The notes under the pieces: generated by a model
What the model was told of the DNA's origin: nothing
Seen by the model: the letters and a program-made list of their open reading frames with translations, nothing else
The model's database searches: none
From: CAMXAS01 sp964442435
Lineage (GTDB): Bacteria > Bacteroidota > Bacteroidia > Bacteroidales > P3
Assembly: GCA_964442435.1 (NCBI GenBank)
Contig: CAYTZG010000017.1
Coordinates: 1 to 37,017 of the forward strand
Reading direction: 5' to 3'
DNA length: 37,017 nucleotides
Position numbers and translations under genes: made by a program
Shown: one piece after another, positions 1-7,122 of the stretch
Numbering within the stretch: position 1 is the first letter of the stretch
Layout of the letters: every line of letters begins with the position of its first letter

Positions 1-51
1 GCGCCGATGGTACTGCATCTAAAGTGTGGAAGAGTAGGTAGTCGCCGCCCT
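1..51 (+). rRNA. rrf: 5S ribosomal RNA, 3' part
   Basis: The window opens inside a 5S rRNA. The stretch GCCGATGGTACTGC followed by GTGGAAGAGTAGGTAG and a closing CGCCGCC is the conserved 3' half of bacterial 5S rRNA. The 5' half lies outside the window. It is followed at once by a strong terminator, so it is the last gene of an rRNA operon transcribed rightwards. The exact 3' end is estimated. Confidence 0.85.
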
Positions 52-56
52 TACTA

Positions 57-90
57 GGCCCGATGCGAAAGTGTCGGGCCTTTTTATTTT
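57..90 (+). terminator. Rho-independent terminator of the rRNA operon
   Basis: A 7-bp GC-rich stem, GGCCCGA (57-63) with TCGGGCC (74-80), encloses a 10-nt loop and is followed by TTTTTATTTT. It sits directly after the 5S rRNA and ends the rRNA operon, which isolates the riboswitch-controlled operon downstream. Confidence 0.9.
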
Positions 91-200
91 GTTTTTAAAC
101 CGTTTTGCCACAAAACCAGTGGGGCGCTTGTCGTTCCATCATGTTTAAAAATTGTTCATTAAAAAACGCTCGGCGCCTCAGGTCGAAGCGGAATAATCTT

Positions 201-208
201 TACTTTTG
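201..208 (+). promoter_or_regulatory. Putative Bacteroidetes promoter (-7 box) for the riboswitch-nrdDG operon
   Basis: TACTTTTG fits the Bacteroidetes -7 consensus TAnnTTTG. Initiation 5-7 nt downstream would start the transcript at about 213-215, exactly where the first strand of riboswitch helix P1 begins (214). That agreement supports the call. I see no convincing TTG/TTTG element 19-21 bp upstream. The rest of 93-200, between the rRNA terminator and this box, shows nothing I can name. Confidence 0.5.
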
Positions 209-213
209 TTGTC

Positions 214-407
214 AAGGAAATGGTTTTCAAATCCCGTTCACGGAGGCGAAAATAATAGGGAATCCTGTGAGAATCAGGAACTATACCCGTAGCTGTAAGC
301 GAAATCCCCTTGGGGAGAAGGCTTCGTTTCTTTAGCCACTGGGCGTTTAAGAACGGCCGGGAAGGCACGGAGCCGGAAGCGTGAGTCAGAAGACCTGCCA
401 TTGCCTT
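214..407 (+). promoter_or_regulatory. Cobalamin (adenosylcobalamin) riboswitch
   Basis: The hallmarks of the cobalamin riboswitch are present in order: GGGAATCCTGTGAGAATC at 259-276, then the CCCGTAGCTGTAAGCG core, the GCCACTGG segment, the GGGAAGGC segment, and the terminal B12 box GAGTCAGAAGACCTGCC at 383-399. The ends close as helix P1: AAGGAAATGG (214-223) pairs with CCATTGCCTT (398-407) with one mismatch. It lies in the leader of nrdD. Riboswitches of this family repress expression when the coenzyme is plentiful. The 150 nt between it and nrdD (408-559) must hold the expression platform; GGCTTA (485-490) can pair with TAAGCC (538-543) close to the start codon, but the mechanism cannot be settled by eye. 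Confidence 0.93.
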
Positions 408-559
408 TTCAATCAGCGGTGCTTTCGGGATGAAAAGTGTAACCGCCTCGGCAGTTCCGGATAGGTTCGGCGCTCGTCAGGTTTGGCTTAGACTTTCCGT
501 CCCTGCGCAAAGAGCGGCATCGCCGATAAAAACCGATTAAGCCTAAGTGAATTACAGCG

Positions 560-2659
560 ATGATACAGTCAGAGATTTTTATCGTTAAGCGCAATGGCGC
601 CAAAGAGCTTTTTTCGCTCGACAAAATCAAGAACGCCATCAACAAGGCGTTTCTGTCCGTGGGCAGTTTCGCGACGCAGGAAGTGTTGACGCAGATTCTG
701 AGCCGCGTCAACATCAGCGACGGCACCACGGTGGAGGACATCCAGAACCAGGTGGAGGTGGCGTTGATGGCCGAGCATTACTATGCCGTGGCCAAGGCCT
801 ATATGCTGTATCGCCAGCGGCATTTGGAAGAGCGGGAGGAACGCGACAAACTCTGTTTCCTCATGAACTACTGCGAGGCCAGCAATGCCGCCACGGGCAG
901 CAAGTACGACGCCAACGCCAACGTCGAAAAGAAGAACATCGCGACGCTCATAGGCGAGTTGCCGAAGCCGAATTTCATCCGGCTGAACCGCCGTATGCTG
1001 ACCGACCGGCTCAAGGATATGTACGGCAAGGAATTGTCGGACCGCTATCTCGAATTGCTCAACAACCACTTCATCTATAAGAACGACGAGACGAGTCTGG
1101 CCAATTATTGCGCCAGCATCACGATGTATCCGTGGCTTATCGGTGGCACCAAATCCATCGGCGGCAACTCCACGGCACCCGCCAACCTCAAGTCGTTCTG
1201 CGGCGGCTTCGTCAATATGGTGTTCATGGTGTCGAGTATGCTGAGCGGCGCCTGCGCCACGCCGGAGTTCCTCATGTATCTGAACTACTTTATCGGCAAG
1301 GAATACGGCCCCGATTACCATAAGCACGCCGACCGGGTGGTGGATCTGTCCGTGCGTCAGCGCACGATAGACAAGGTCATTACCGATTGTTTCGAGCAGG
1401 TGGTCTATTCCATCAACCAGCCTACGGGCGCGCGCAACTTCCAGGCCGTGTTCTGGAATGTGGCCTACTACGACAAATACTATTTCCACAGCCTGTTCGA
1501 ACATTTCGTATTCCCCGACAACAGCAAGCCCGATTGGGAGTCGTTGAGCTGGTTGCAGAAGCGGTTTATGAAATGGTTCAATCAGGAACGCACCAAAACC
1601 CCGCTCACGTTCCCGGTCGAGACTATGGCGCTGTTGACCAAGGACGGCGACGTGTTGGACAAGGAATACGGCGATTTTACGGCCGAAATGTATGCCGAAG
1701 GGCATTCATTCTTCACGTATATGAGCGACAACGCCGATTCGCTGAGCAGTTGCTGCCGGTTGCGCAACGAGATTCAGGACAACGGTTTCAGTTATACGTT
1801 GGGGGCGGGCGGCGTTTCGACGGGCTCCAAGAGCGTGTTGACGATCAACCTGAACCGCTGCATCCAATACGCGACCAAAAACAGCATCCTGCCGCATCTC
1901 TTTTTGGAAGAAGTCGTGGATTTGGTACACAAGGTGCAGTTGGCCTACAACGAGAACCTGAAGCATCTGCAAAGCAAGGGGATGTTGCCGCTGTTCGATG
2001 CGGGCTACATCAACATGAGCCGCCAGTATCTGACCATCGGCGTCAACGGCTTGGTCGAGGCCGCCCAGTTCATGGGCTTGGAAATCAACGACAATCCGGC
2101 TTACGAGGCTTTCGTGCAGGAAATGCTGGGCATTGTGGAGAAATACAACATGAAGTACCGCACCAAAGATGTGCTGTTCAACTGCGAGATGATTCCGGCC
2201 GAGAATGTGGGCGTCAAACACGCCAAATGGGACAAGGAAGCCGGCTTCAAGACGTTCCGCGACTGCTACAACAGCTATTTCTATATCGTGGAAGACAAAT
2301 CGCTGAACATCGTCGATAAGTTCCGTCTGCACGGCCGGCGTTATATCGCGCACCTGACGGGCGGTTCGGCCCTGCACATGAATCTGGAGGAACACCTGAG
2401 CAAGGAACAATACCGCCAGCTGTTGCGGGTGGCGGCTGTGGAAGGTTGCAATTATTTCACGTTCAATATCCCGAACACGATTTGCAACGACTGCCAGCAC
2501 ATCGACAAGCGTTACCTGAAAGAATGCCCGCATTGCCATAGTCAGAACGTCGATTATCTGACGCGCATCATCGGGTATATGAAGCGGATCAGTAATTTCT
2601 CGGCGGCCCGGCAGAAAGAGGCCGCGCAACGGCACTATGCTTCGGTTCGTCAGTTATGA
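560..2659 (+). CDS. nrdD: Anaerobic (class III) ribonucleoside-triphosphate reductase
   Basis: This oxygen-sensitive glycyl-radical enzyme reduces ribonucleoside triphosphates to deoxyribonucleotides for DNA synthesis without B12. The 699 residues match the family length. An ATP-cone allosteric domain fills roughly residues 1-95. The catalytic barrel follows, with NYCAS, YPWLIGG and SFCGGF typical of NrdD. A zinc site near the C-terminus has two CxxC pairs (CNDC and CPHC). The glycyl-radical motif RIIGY puts the radical glycine at about residue 672. The ATG at 560 directly precedes the ATP cone; no clear Shine-Dalgarno site is visible, as is common in this phylum. nrdG overlaps its 3' end by 23 nt. 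The long leader contains a cobalamin riboswitch, so expression should fall when B12 is abundant, presumably because a B12-dependent class II reductase elsewhere takes over (inference). Confidence 0.97.
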   Translation: MIQSEIFIVKRNGAKELFSLDKIKNAINKAFLSVGSFATQEVLTQILSRVNISDGTTVEDIQNQVEVALMAEHYYAVAKAYMLYRQRHLEEREERDKLCFLMNYCEASNAATGSKYDANANVEKKNIATLIGELPKPNFIRLNRRMLTDRLKDMYGKELSDRYLELLNNHFIYKNDETSLANYCASITMYPWLIGGTKSIGGNSTAPANLKSFCGGFVNMVFMVSSMLSGACATPEFLMYLNYFIGKEYGPDYHKHADRVVDLSVRQRTIDKVITDCFEQVVYSINQPTGARNFQAVFWNVAYYDKYYFHSLFEHFVFPDNSKPDWESLSWLQKRFMKWFNQERTKTPLTFPVETMALLTKDGDVLDKEYGDFTAEMYAEGHSFFTYMSDNADSLSSCCRLRNEIQDNGFSYTLGAGGVSTGSKSVLTINLNRCIQYATKNSILPHLFLEEVVDLVHKVQLAYNENLKHLQSKGMLPLFDAGYINMSRQYLTIGVNGLVEAAQFMGLEINDNPAYEAFVQEMLGIVEKYNMKYRTKDVLFNCEMIPAENVGVKHAKWDKEAGFKTFRDCYNSYFYIVEDKSLNIVDKFRLHGRRYIAHLTGGSALHMNLEEHLSKEQYRQLLRVAAVEGCNYFTFNIPNTICNDCQHIDKRYLKECPHCHSQNVDYLTRIIGYMKRISNFSAARQKEAAQRHYASVRQL

Positions 2660-3128
2660 TGTCGTTTTCTCGGAGATTCCGGGCGAAGTGACGTTGGCCG
2701 TCAATATCTCGAACTGTCCTAACCGGTGCAAGGGCTGTCACAGCCCGCATCTGTGGGCGGATACGGGCGAGCCGTTGACGGAGGAGAATTTGGGCGTGCT
2801 GTTGCGTCAGTACGGCGCGGCCGTGACCTGCGTCTGCTTTATGGGCGGCGATGCCGAACCGATGGCCGTGGCGGCCTTGGCGCGCTTTACGGCGGCTTTC
2901 GGACAGGCGGCGGGGCATCCGCTTAAAACCGCTTGGTATTCCGGCCGCGCCGACCTGCCGGCGGGCTTTCCGGCCACCGATTTCCAATATATCAAATTAG
3001 GGCCTTACATCGAAACGTTGGGGGCGCTCAAGTCGCCGACGACCAATCAACGGCTCTACCGTATAGCGGCGGACGGCAGCCGTACCGATATGACGGCCTT
3101 GTTTTGGCGCAAGTCCCCCTTGGGTTAG
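2637..3128 (+). CDS. nrdG: Anaerobic ribonucleotide reductase activating protein (radical SAM)
   Basis: NrdG is the radical-SAM activase that installs the glycyl radical on NrdD. It has 163 residues, normal for the family. The 4Fe-4S ligands are the cysteines at 27, 31 and 34 (CPNRCKGC, the CX3CX2C arrangement), followed by HSPHLW as in other NrdG proteins, and a glycine-rich GGDAEP region that contacts SAM. The ATG lies inside nrdD in another frame, 23 nt before its stop, so the two are translationally coupled. At the 3' end its TAG shares the tetranucleotide TTAG (3125-3128) with the stop of the convergent protease gene. No terminator separates the pair. Confidence 0.95.
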   Translation: MLRFVSYDVVFSEIPGEVTLAVNISNCPNRCKGCHSPHLWADTGEPLTEENLGVLLRQYGAAVTCVCFMGGDAEPMAVAALARFTAAFGQAAGHPLKTAWYSGRADLPAGFPATDFQYIKLGPYIETLGALKSPTTNQRLYRIAADGSRTDMTALFWRKSPLG

Positions 3129-3967
3129 GCGCGTGCCGACAGGCGGCGGTACATCAAGCCGATGCACAGGGTGGCGAGCGCGAGTCCGGGCAAGGCGCTC
3201 CACCAATGCCATAGGTCGGAGAACGTGTCGGGATGCCGTGTCAACAGGCCGTGCCCGTAGAGATAATACGCCACGACGACCGAGGCGTTGTTGAGGAAAT
3301 GCAAGAGGATGCCGGGGTAAAGGCTTCGGCTCGCCGCAAATACATAGCCTAAGAGCGCGCCGAGAAACAGGCGGGGCAGGAAACCGACCGGGTCTAAATG
3401 CAACAGGCTGAAGATAAGGGCCGTGAGCCAAATGCCGGTCTGCGGGTGTCGGGTATGGGCCGTGAGGAAGCTTTGCAAACAGCCGCGAAAGAAAAACTCT
3501 TCACAAACCGCCGGCATCAGGGCCAAGGTCAGGAGGTTCAGCCCGAATGCGCCCATGTCGGTCTGATTCAGAAACATCTGCAACAAGGCTTCGTTGCGCT
3601 CGCTCATCTGTTTGAAAAACAAACGGAGCGGACTACTTTGCCACGATTGCAGGGCTTCGAGGTTCCAAGTCGTGGAGGCGTTAATCCACGGCAGTAGCGT
3701 CAAGAAGGCCGCCAAGCCCAAGAGGTAGGCGGCGGGTGGCGTCGGACGGCAGCCTAAGAAACCGGCGGCGTGGCCGGGGGCTACCCGCCGCGCGAACAGC
3801 CAGGCCGGCAACAGGAACGAGCCGGCCGCACTGACGTTTTGCACAAGGTAAAGCGTCGAAACGGCCTCGGCCGAAGGCATCAGGCGGGCGAGGCCGGCGC
3901 CTATAAGGCCGAAAAGCGCCAGGCAACCTACAAACAGGCCGCCCAACCAAAGTGTCTGTTTAAGCAT
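3125..3967 (-). CDS. CPBP-family intramembrane metalloprotease
   Basis: This polytopic membrane protein has the three signatures of the CAAX-protease/bacteriocin-processing (CPBP, Abi) family: EEFFFRG, FSLLHLD, and HFLNN. These supply the glutamates, histidines and asparagine that bind the catalytic metal. Substrates are usually unknown and cannot be predicted here. The frame stays open to 4120, with another ATG at 4012. I prefer the ATG at 3967 (280 residues, starting MLKQTLW) because 3968-4012 is AT-rich, uses codons unlike the rest of the gene, and contains a promoter box on the same strand at 3980-3973. That start would make the mRNA leaderless or nearly so. The gene is divergent from porZ and convergent with nrdG. 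Confidence 0.85.
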   Translation of the reverse strand: MLKQTLWLGGLFVGCLALFGLIGAGLARLMPSAEAVSTLYLVQNVSAAGSFLLPAWLFARRVAPGHAAGFLGCRPTPPAAYLLGLAAFLTLLPWINASTTWNLEALQSWQSSPLRLFFKQMSERNEALLQMFLNQTDMGAFGLNLLTLALMPAVCEEFFFRGCLQSFLTAHTRHPQTGIWLTALIFSLLHLDPVGFLPRLFLGALLGYVFAASRSLYPGILLHFLNNASVVVAYYLYGHGLLTRHPDTFSDLWHWWSALPGLALATLCIGLMYRRLSARA

Positions 3968-3972
3968 ACCTG

Positions 3973-3980
3973 CAAAATTA
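3973..3980 (-). promoter_or_regulatory. Putative -7 box for the CPBP protease gene
   Basis: Read on the minus strand this is TAATTTTG, followed by CA, a strong match to TAnnTTTG. Initiation would fall at about 3966-3968, on top of the preferred start codon at 3967. It lies only 12 bp from the -7 box of the divergent porZ promoter. Confidence 0.5.
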
Positions 3981-3992
3981 CGGAAAAGTGTG

Positions 3993-4000
3993 TAACTTTG
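3993..4000 (+). promoter_or_regulatory. Putative -7 box for porZ-recO
   Basis: TAACTTTG matches TAnnTTTG and stands 21 bp before the porZ ATG, which leaves a leader of about 15 nt. No clear -33 element is visible; that position is occupied by the opposing promoter. Confidence 0.5.
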
Positions 4001-4021
4001 TCTTTCTGACATAAAGATAAG

Positions 4022-6352
4022 ATGAAGTACAAGACGAATATCCTCATAAAACTGTGGCTGGTGGCGCTTTTCGGCATCGTGGGGCCGTTGCGCGCGCAGG
4101 TCGGCACGTGGCGTTACCATTTCGCGGCCACGCCGCCGGAGCAGTTGGCCATTTGGGGGCCGGAAGTCTATGCCTCCCGCGTGGCGGATTTGCTGTGTTA
4201 CAATACGGTGGACCGCACGCTGACGACGCTTTCCAAACGAAACGGCCTATCGGGCGGCGATATCGGGGCCATTGCCTATCACCAGGCGGGCAACTGTTTG
4301 ATTATCGGATATAAAGATGGAAACATCGACCTCTATTACGGCGGTCACGTGTTCAATATGCCCGACATCCGGGACAAGACCATTGCCGGTGGCAACGACA
4401 AGGCCGTCTATCGCATCCATACGCAGGGCGCATACGCTTATCTCGCCTGCGGTTTCGGGATTGTGATTGTGGATGTGTTGAAGCGGGAGTTTAGGGAAAC
4501 CTATTTCATCGGGCCACTCAACGGCAGTCTGCGTGTGAATGAGGTAAATTGCGATGATAAATATATATGGGCGGCGACGGAGCAGGGGCTGCGGTTCGCC
4601 GATAAAAATGCCGTCAATCTCAACGACTATACGGCTTGGACGGTGGATGCCTTTTGGGGCGAAGACCACCATCTGGCGCAGGCCGTCAAGCTCGGCGAAA
4701 CGTGGTGGGTGTTGGAAAAAGGTGAGGACGGGGCGGCCGACCTCGTGTATTGCGGTCAATTGGGCGGCGCGTGGACGTTGGCCGATACCGCCGATATCAA
4801 GCAGGTGACGTGTCTCCGTGCCGGTGCCAATTATGTGGCGCGCGGCACTTATCGCCAGTTCGCGCAACAGTGGTCGGTGGATTTGCTGTCCGAGACGGGG
4901 GAACTGCTTTACCGGGCCGCGATAGACCGCGGTTACGAAGGCTCCATACCCTACGACGCGCTGTTGGACGCGCGGCAGAACCTGTGGGCGGTCGGCACTT
5001 GGGCTTCCATCATGCGGTTCGACCAAGCGGACGGCCATATGGAAACGTTCTACTATTGGGGGCCGGCTTTCAATACGGCCATGACGATGACCGGCCGGGC
5101 GGATCGGATTTATCTGGCGTCCGGCGGATATGACGCTTCTTTTGTGCCGATTTATCGGGAAGGGACGGTCAGTGTCTTTGATGGGCGGGAATGGCAGTTC
5201 CTCAATGGCGCCAATATCGAGGGGTATGATGATTTTTCAGCCAATGTACAGGTGTTGGAGTCCGAGCCAGGCCATTTCTATTGGGCTTCGGCGGTGGATG
5301 GCTTGTTGGAAATACGCGACAACAAAGTTGTGAACCGCTTTACGGAAGCGAACAGCCCGTTGCAGGCTTATAGTGGTACGGTGCGGGTTTACGGCATTGC
5401 ACTTGATGCCGACGGCGATGTTTGGATGACGAATCCCGGTTCATCTACGGCCCTGTTGGAGTACCGCCACGACGGCACGTGGCAGGCCTATGACGTTTCC
5501 GAATATACGACCGGCCAGCGGCTCGGTGCCGTCATGGTCGATTATTGGCAACATATCTGGGTGATTGACAATAACGACAATGTATATGTGTTTGAAACCG
5601 ACGGTGCGGCGATAAAAGGCTTGCAGATAGATGAAAACAACGGCAGCAGCGTGACAACGAGCCGTGTGTATTGTATGTTGGAAGATGCCGTGGGGCATGT
5701 GTGGCTGGGTACGGAGCGCGGTATCAAGCTCATCGACCGTCACGCCGAGTTGTTCGATAATCCGAACGGCCGCTATTCTTCGGTGGAATGCAAGAACATC
5801 ATGGTGCCTTCCGGCGATTATATCATCGAACTGTTGCATAACGAAGCCGTGCGGACGATGGTGTACGACGGCGCCAACCGCAAGTGGATAGGGACGGAAT
5901 CGAACGGTCTGTTTTTGGTTTCGGCCGATGGCACGCAGGAAGTGGCGCATTTTACGGCCGAAAATTCCGATTTGCTGGCAGATCAGATTACAGCCATCGG
6001 CATGATACCCTATACGGGCGAGGTCTTTATGGCGACGGGGGGCGGCATCTGCTCCTATATGGGTACGGGGGCGTTTATGGAAGAGGGAGTCAAGGCTTTG
6101 CCATTTCCCAATCCGGTGCCGCCGGGCTACGACGGTTATATTTCGATTCGCAACCTGCCGGCCGATTCGGAAGTCAAGATAACGGATGCGGCGGGACATT
6201 TGATATACGAGGGGTGTGCCACGGGTAGTCAGTTGTCGTGGGACGGTTTCAATATGCAGGGCAAGCGGCCGCAGTCGGGCGTGTTGCTCGTATTCGCCGC
6301 CACCTCCGACGGAGGCCAGCGCATCGTCTGCAAAATCTTCTATGCCCGATGA
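4022..6352 (+). CDS. porZ: PorZ-like T9SS surface-attachment component (beta-propeller protein)
   Basis: The product has 776 residues and a signal peptide that should be cleaved at LRA/Q, leaving an N-terminal Gln. The mature N-terminus (VGTWRYHFA) and repeated blade motifs such as YIWAATEQGL, HIWVIDNND, HVWLGTERGI and KWIGTESNGL indicate ligand-sensor-like beta-propellers. The last 80 residues (from FPNPVPPGY, with SWDGFNMQGKRPQSG) form a T9SS-type C-terminal domain. This layout and length match PorZ of Porphyromonas gingivalis, which acts at the cell surface in the T9SS attachment complex and helps deliver A-LPS for anchoring cargo. The stop overlaps the recO start as ATGA, and recO next to porZ is an arrangement I associate with Bacteroidetes. 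Confidence is high for the architecture and lower for the exact PorZ role. Confidence 0.82.
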   Translation: MKYKTNILIKLWLVALFGIVGPLRAQVGTWRYHFAATPPEQLAIWGPEVYASRVADLLCYNTVDRTLTTLSKRNGLSGGDIGAIAYHQAGNCLIIGYKDGNIDLYYGGHVFNMPDIRDKTIAGGNDKAVYRIHTQGAYAYLACGFGIVIVDVLKREFRETYFIGPLNGSLRVNEVNCDDKYIWAATEQGLRFADKNAVNLNDYTAWTVDAFWGEDHHLAQAVKLGETWWVLEKGEDGAADLVYCGQLGGAWTLADTADIKQVTCLRAGANYVARGTYRQFAQQWSVDLLSETGELLYRAAIDRGYEGSIPYDALLDARQNLWAVGTWASIMRFDQADGHMETFYYWGPAFNTAMTMTGRADRIYLASGGYDASFVPIYREGTVSVFDGREWQFLNGANIEGYDDFSANVQVLESEPGHFYWASAVDGLLEIRDNKVVNRFTEANSPLQAYSGTVRVYGIALDADGDVWMTNPGSSTALLEYRHDGTWQAYDVSEYTTGQRLGAVMVDYWQHIWVIDNNDNVYVFETDGAAIKGLQIDENNGSSVTTSRVYCMLEDAVGHVWLGTERGIKLIDRHAELFDNPNGRYSSVECKNIMVPSGDYIIELLHNEAVRTMVYDGANRKWIGTESNGLFLVSADGTQEVAHFTAENSDLLADQITAIGMIPYTGEVFMATGGGICSYMGTGAFMEEGVKALPFPNPVPPGYDGYISIRNLPADSEVKITDAAGHLIYEGCATGSQLSWDGFNMQGKRPQSGVLLVFAATSDGGQRIVCKIFYAR

Positions 6353-7113
6353 CCGAGAGCGCGGAAGGCTTCGTGCTGCGGGAAATCCGCTACGGCGATA
6401 CCGGCAGCATTGTCAAGATTTATACGAAAGACAAGGGGCTGCGCTCATTCTTCGTCAAGGGCGTGCGGCCATCGGGCGTTCGGCCCTCGCGCAACCGACA
6501 AGGCAAGGCCGGTCTTTTTCCGTTTTTGGAATTGGAGTTTACGTATATGGAGCGGCGCGAAAGCCAGACGCTCTATACGTTGCGGCAGTTCCGCCCTTCG
6601 GGGCGTGCGCAACGGTTGTATGCCGACGTGACGAAAGTCTGTATGCTGACGTTTTTGGCCGAAATGTTGAGCAAATGTCTGGCCGAAGGACAGGCCGACG
6701 CCGCGCTTTACGAATATATCGCGTATTTCGTGCAACGGCTGGAAGCGGCGGAGAAACCTTACGGCCATTATCACGTATGGTTCCTGTTGGTGTTATGCCG
6801 TTATTTGGGCTGTTATCCGCAGGTGGCGGAGGTTTTGCCCGATGCGCCCGGCCTGCGGTTTGACCTGCAGGAGGGTGTTTTCTGCCGTATGCCGGCGGGA
6901 ACGGTCGCCCAAAATCCCCTTTCGGGCACGGAAGCCGCGATGGCACTTTACCGGCTACTGTCGGAACCGGACCAAGCCGAAGAAAGTTTGCGCCGCATGG
7001 ACAATACGCAACGGCAAAGCCTGCTCCATCTCTTGGTGCAGTACTATACCGTGCAGTTCTCGCTGTCGGAAATCAAATCCTATGCCGTGCTGCGGGAAGT
7101 CTATAGCTTGTAA
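6349..7113 (+). CDS. recO: DNA repair protein RecO
   Basis: RecO loads RecA onto SSB-coated single strands in the RecFOR recombination pathway. The 254-residue product begins with the N-terminal OB-fold typical of RecO (GFVLREIRYGDTGSIVKIYTKDKG), followed by SFFVKGVR. A helical C-terminal domain comes next (MLTFLAEMLSKCL). The frame is open upstream to 6238, but the ATG at 6349 starts exactly at the conserved MTESAEGFVLRE sequence and forms an ATGA overlap with the porZ stop. Translational coupling to porZ is therefore likely, and there is no room for a separate promoter. Only 9 bp separate its stop from that of the convergent gene at 7123. Confidence 0.9.
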   Translation: MTESAEGFVLREIRYGDTGSIVKIYTKDKGLRSFFVKGVRPSGVRPSRNRQGKAGLFPFLELEFTYMERRESQTLYTLRQFRPSGRAQRLYADVTKVCMLTFLAEMLSKCLAEGQADAALYEYIAYFVQRLEAAEKPYGHYHVWFLLVLCRYLGCYPQVAEVLPDAPGLRFDLQEGVFCRMPAGTVAQNPLSGTEAAMALYRLLSEPDQAEESLRRMDNTQRQSLLHLLVQYYTVQFSLSEIKSYAVLREVYSL

Positions 7114-7122
7114 CCCAAGGCC

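Noticed and set aside
102..122. Short inverted repeats (GTTTTG/CAAAAC and CCAC/GTGG) just after the rRNA terminator.
   Set aside because: They are too short, with a 3-nt loop for the first pair, and not placed near a gene start; likely chance in AT-rich sequence.
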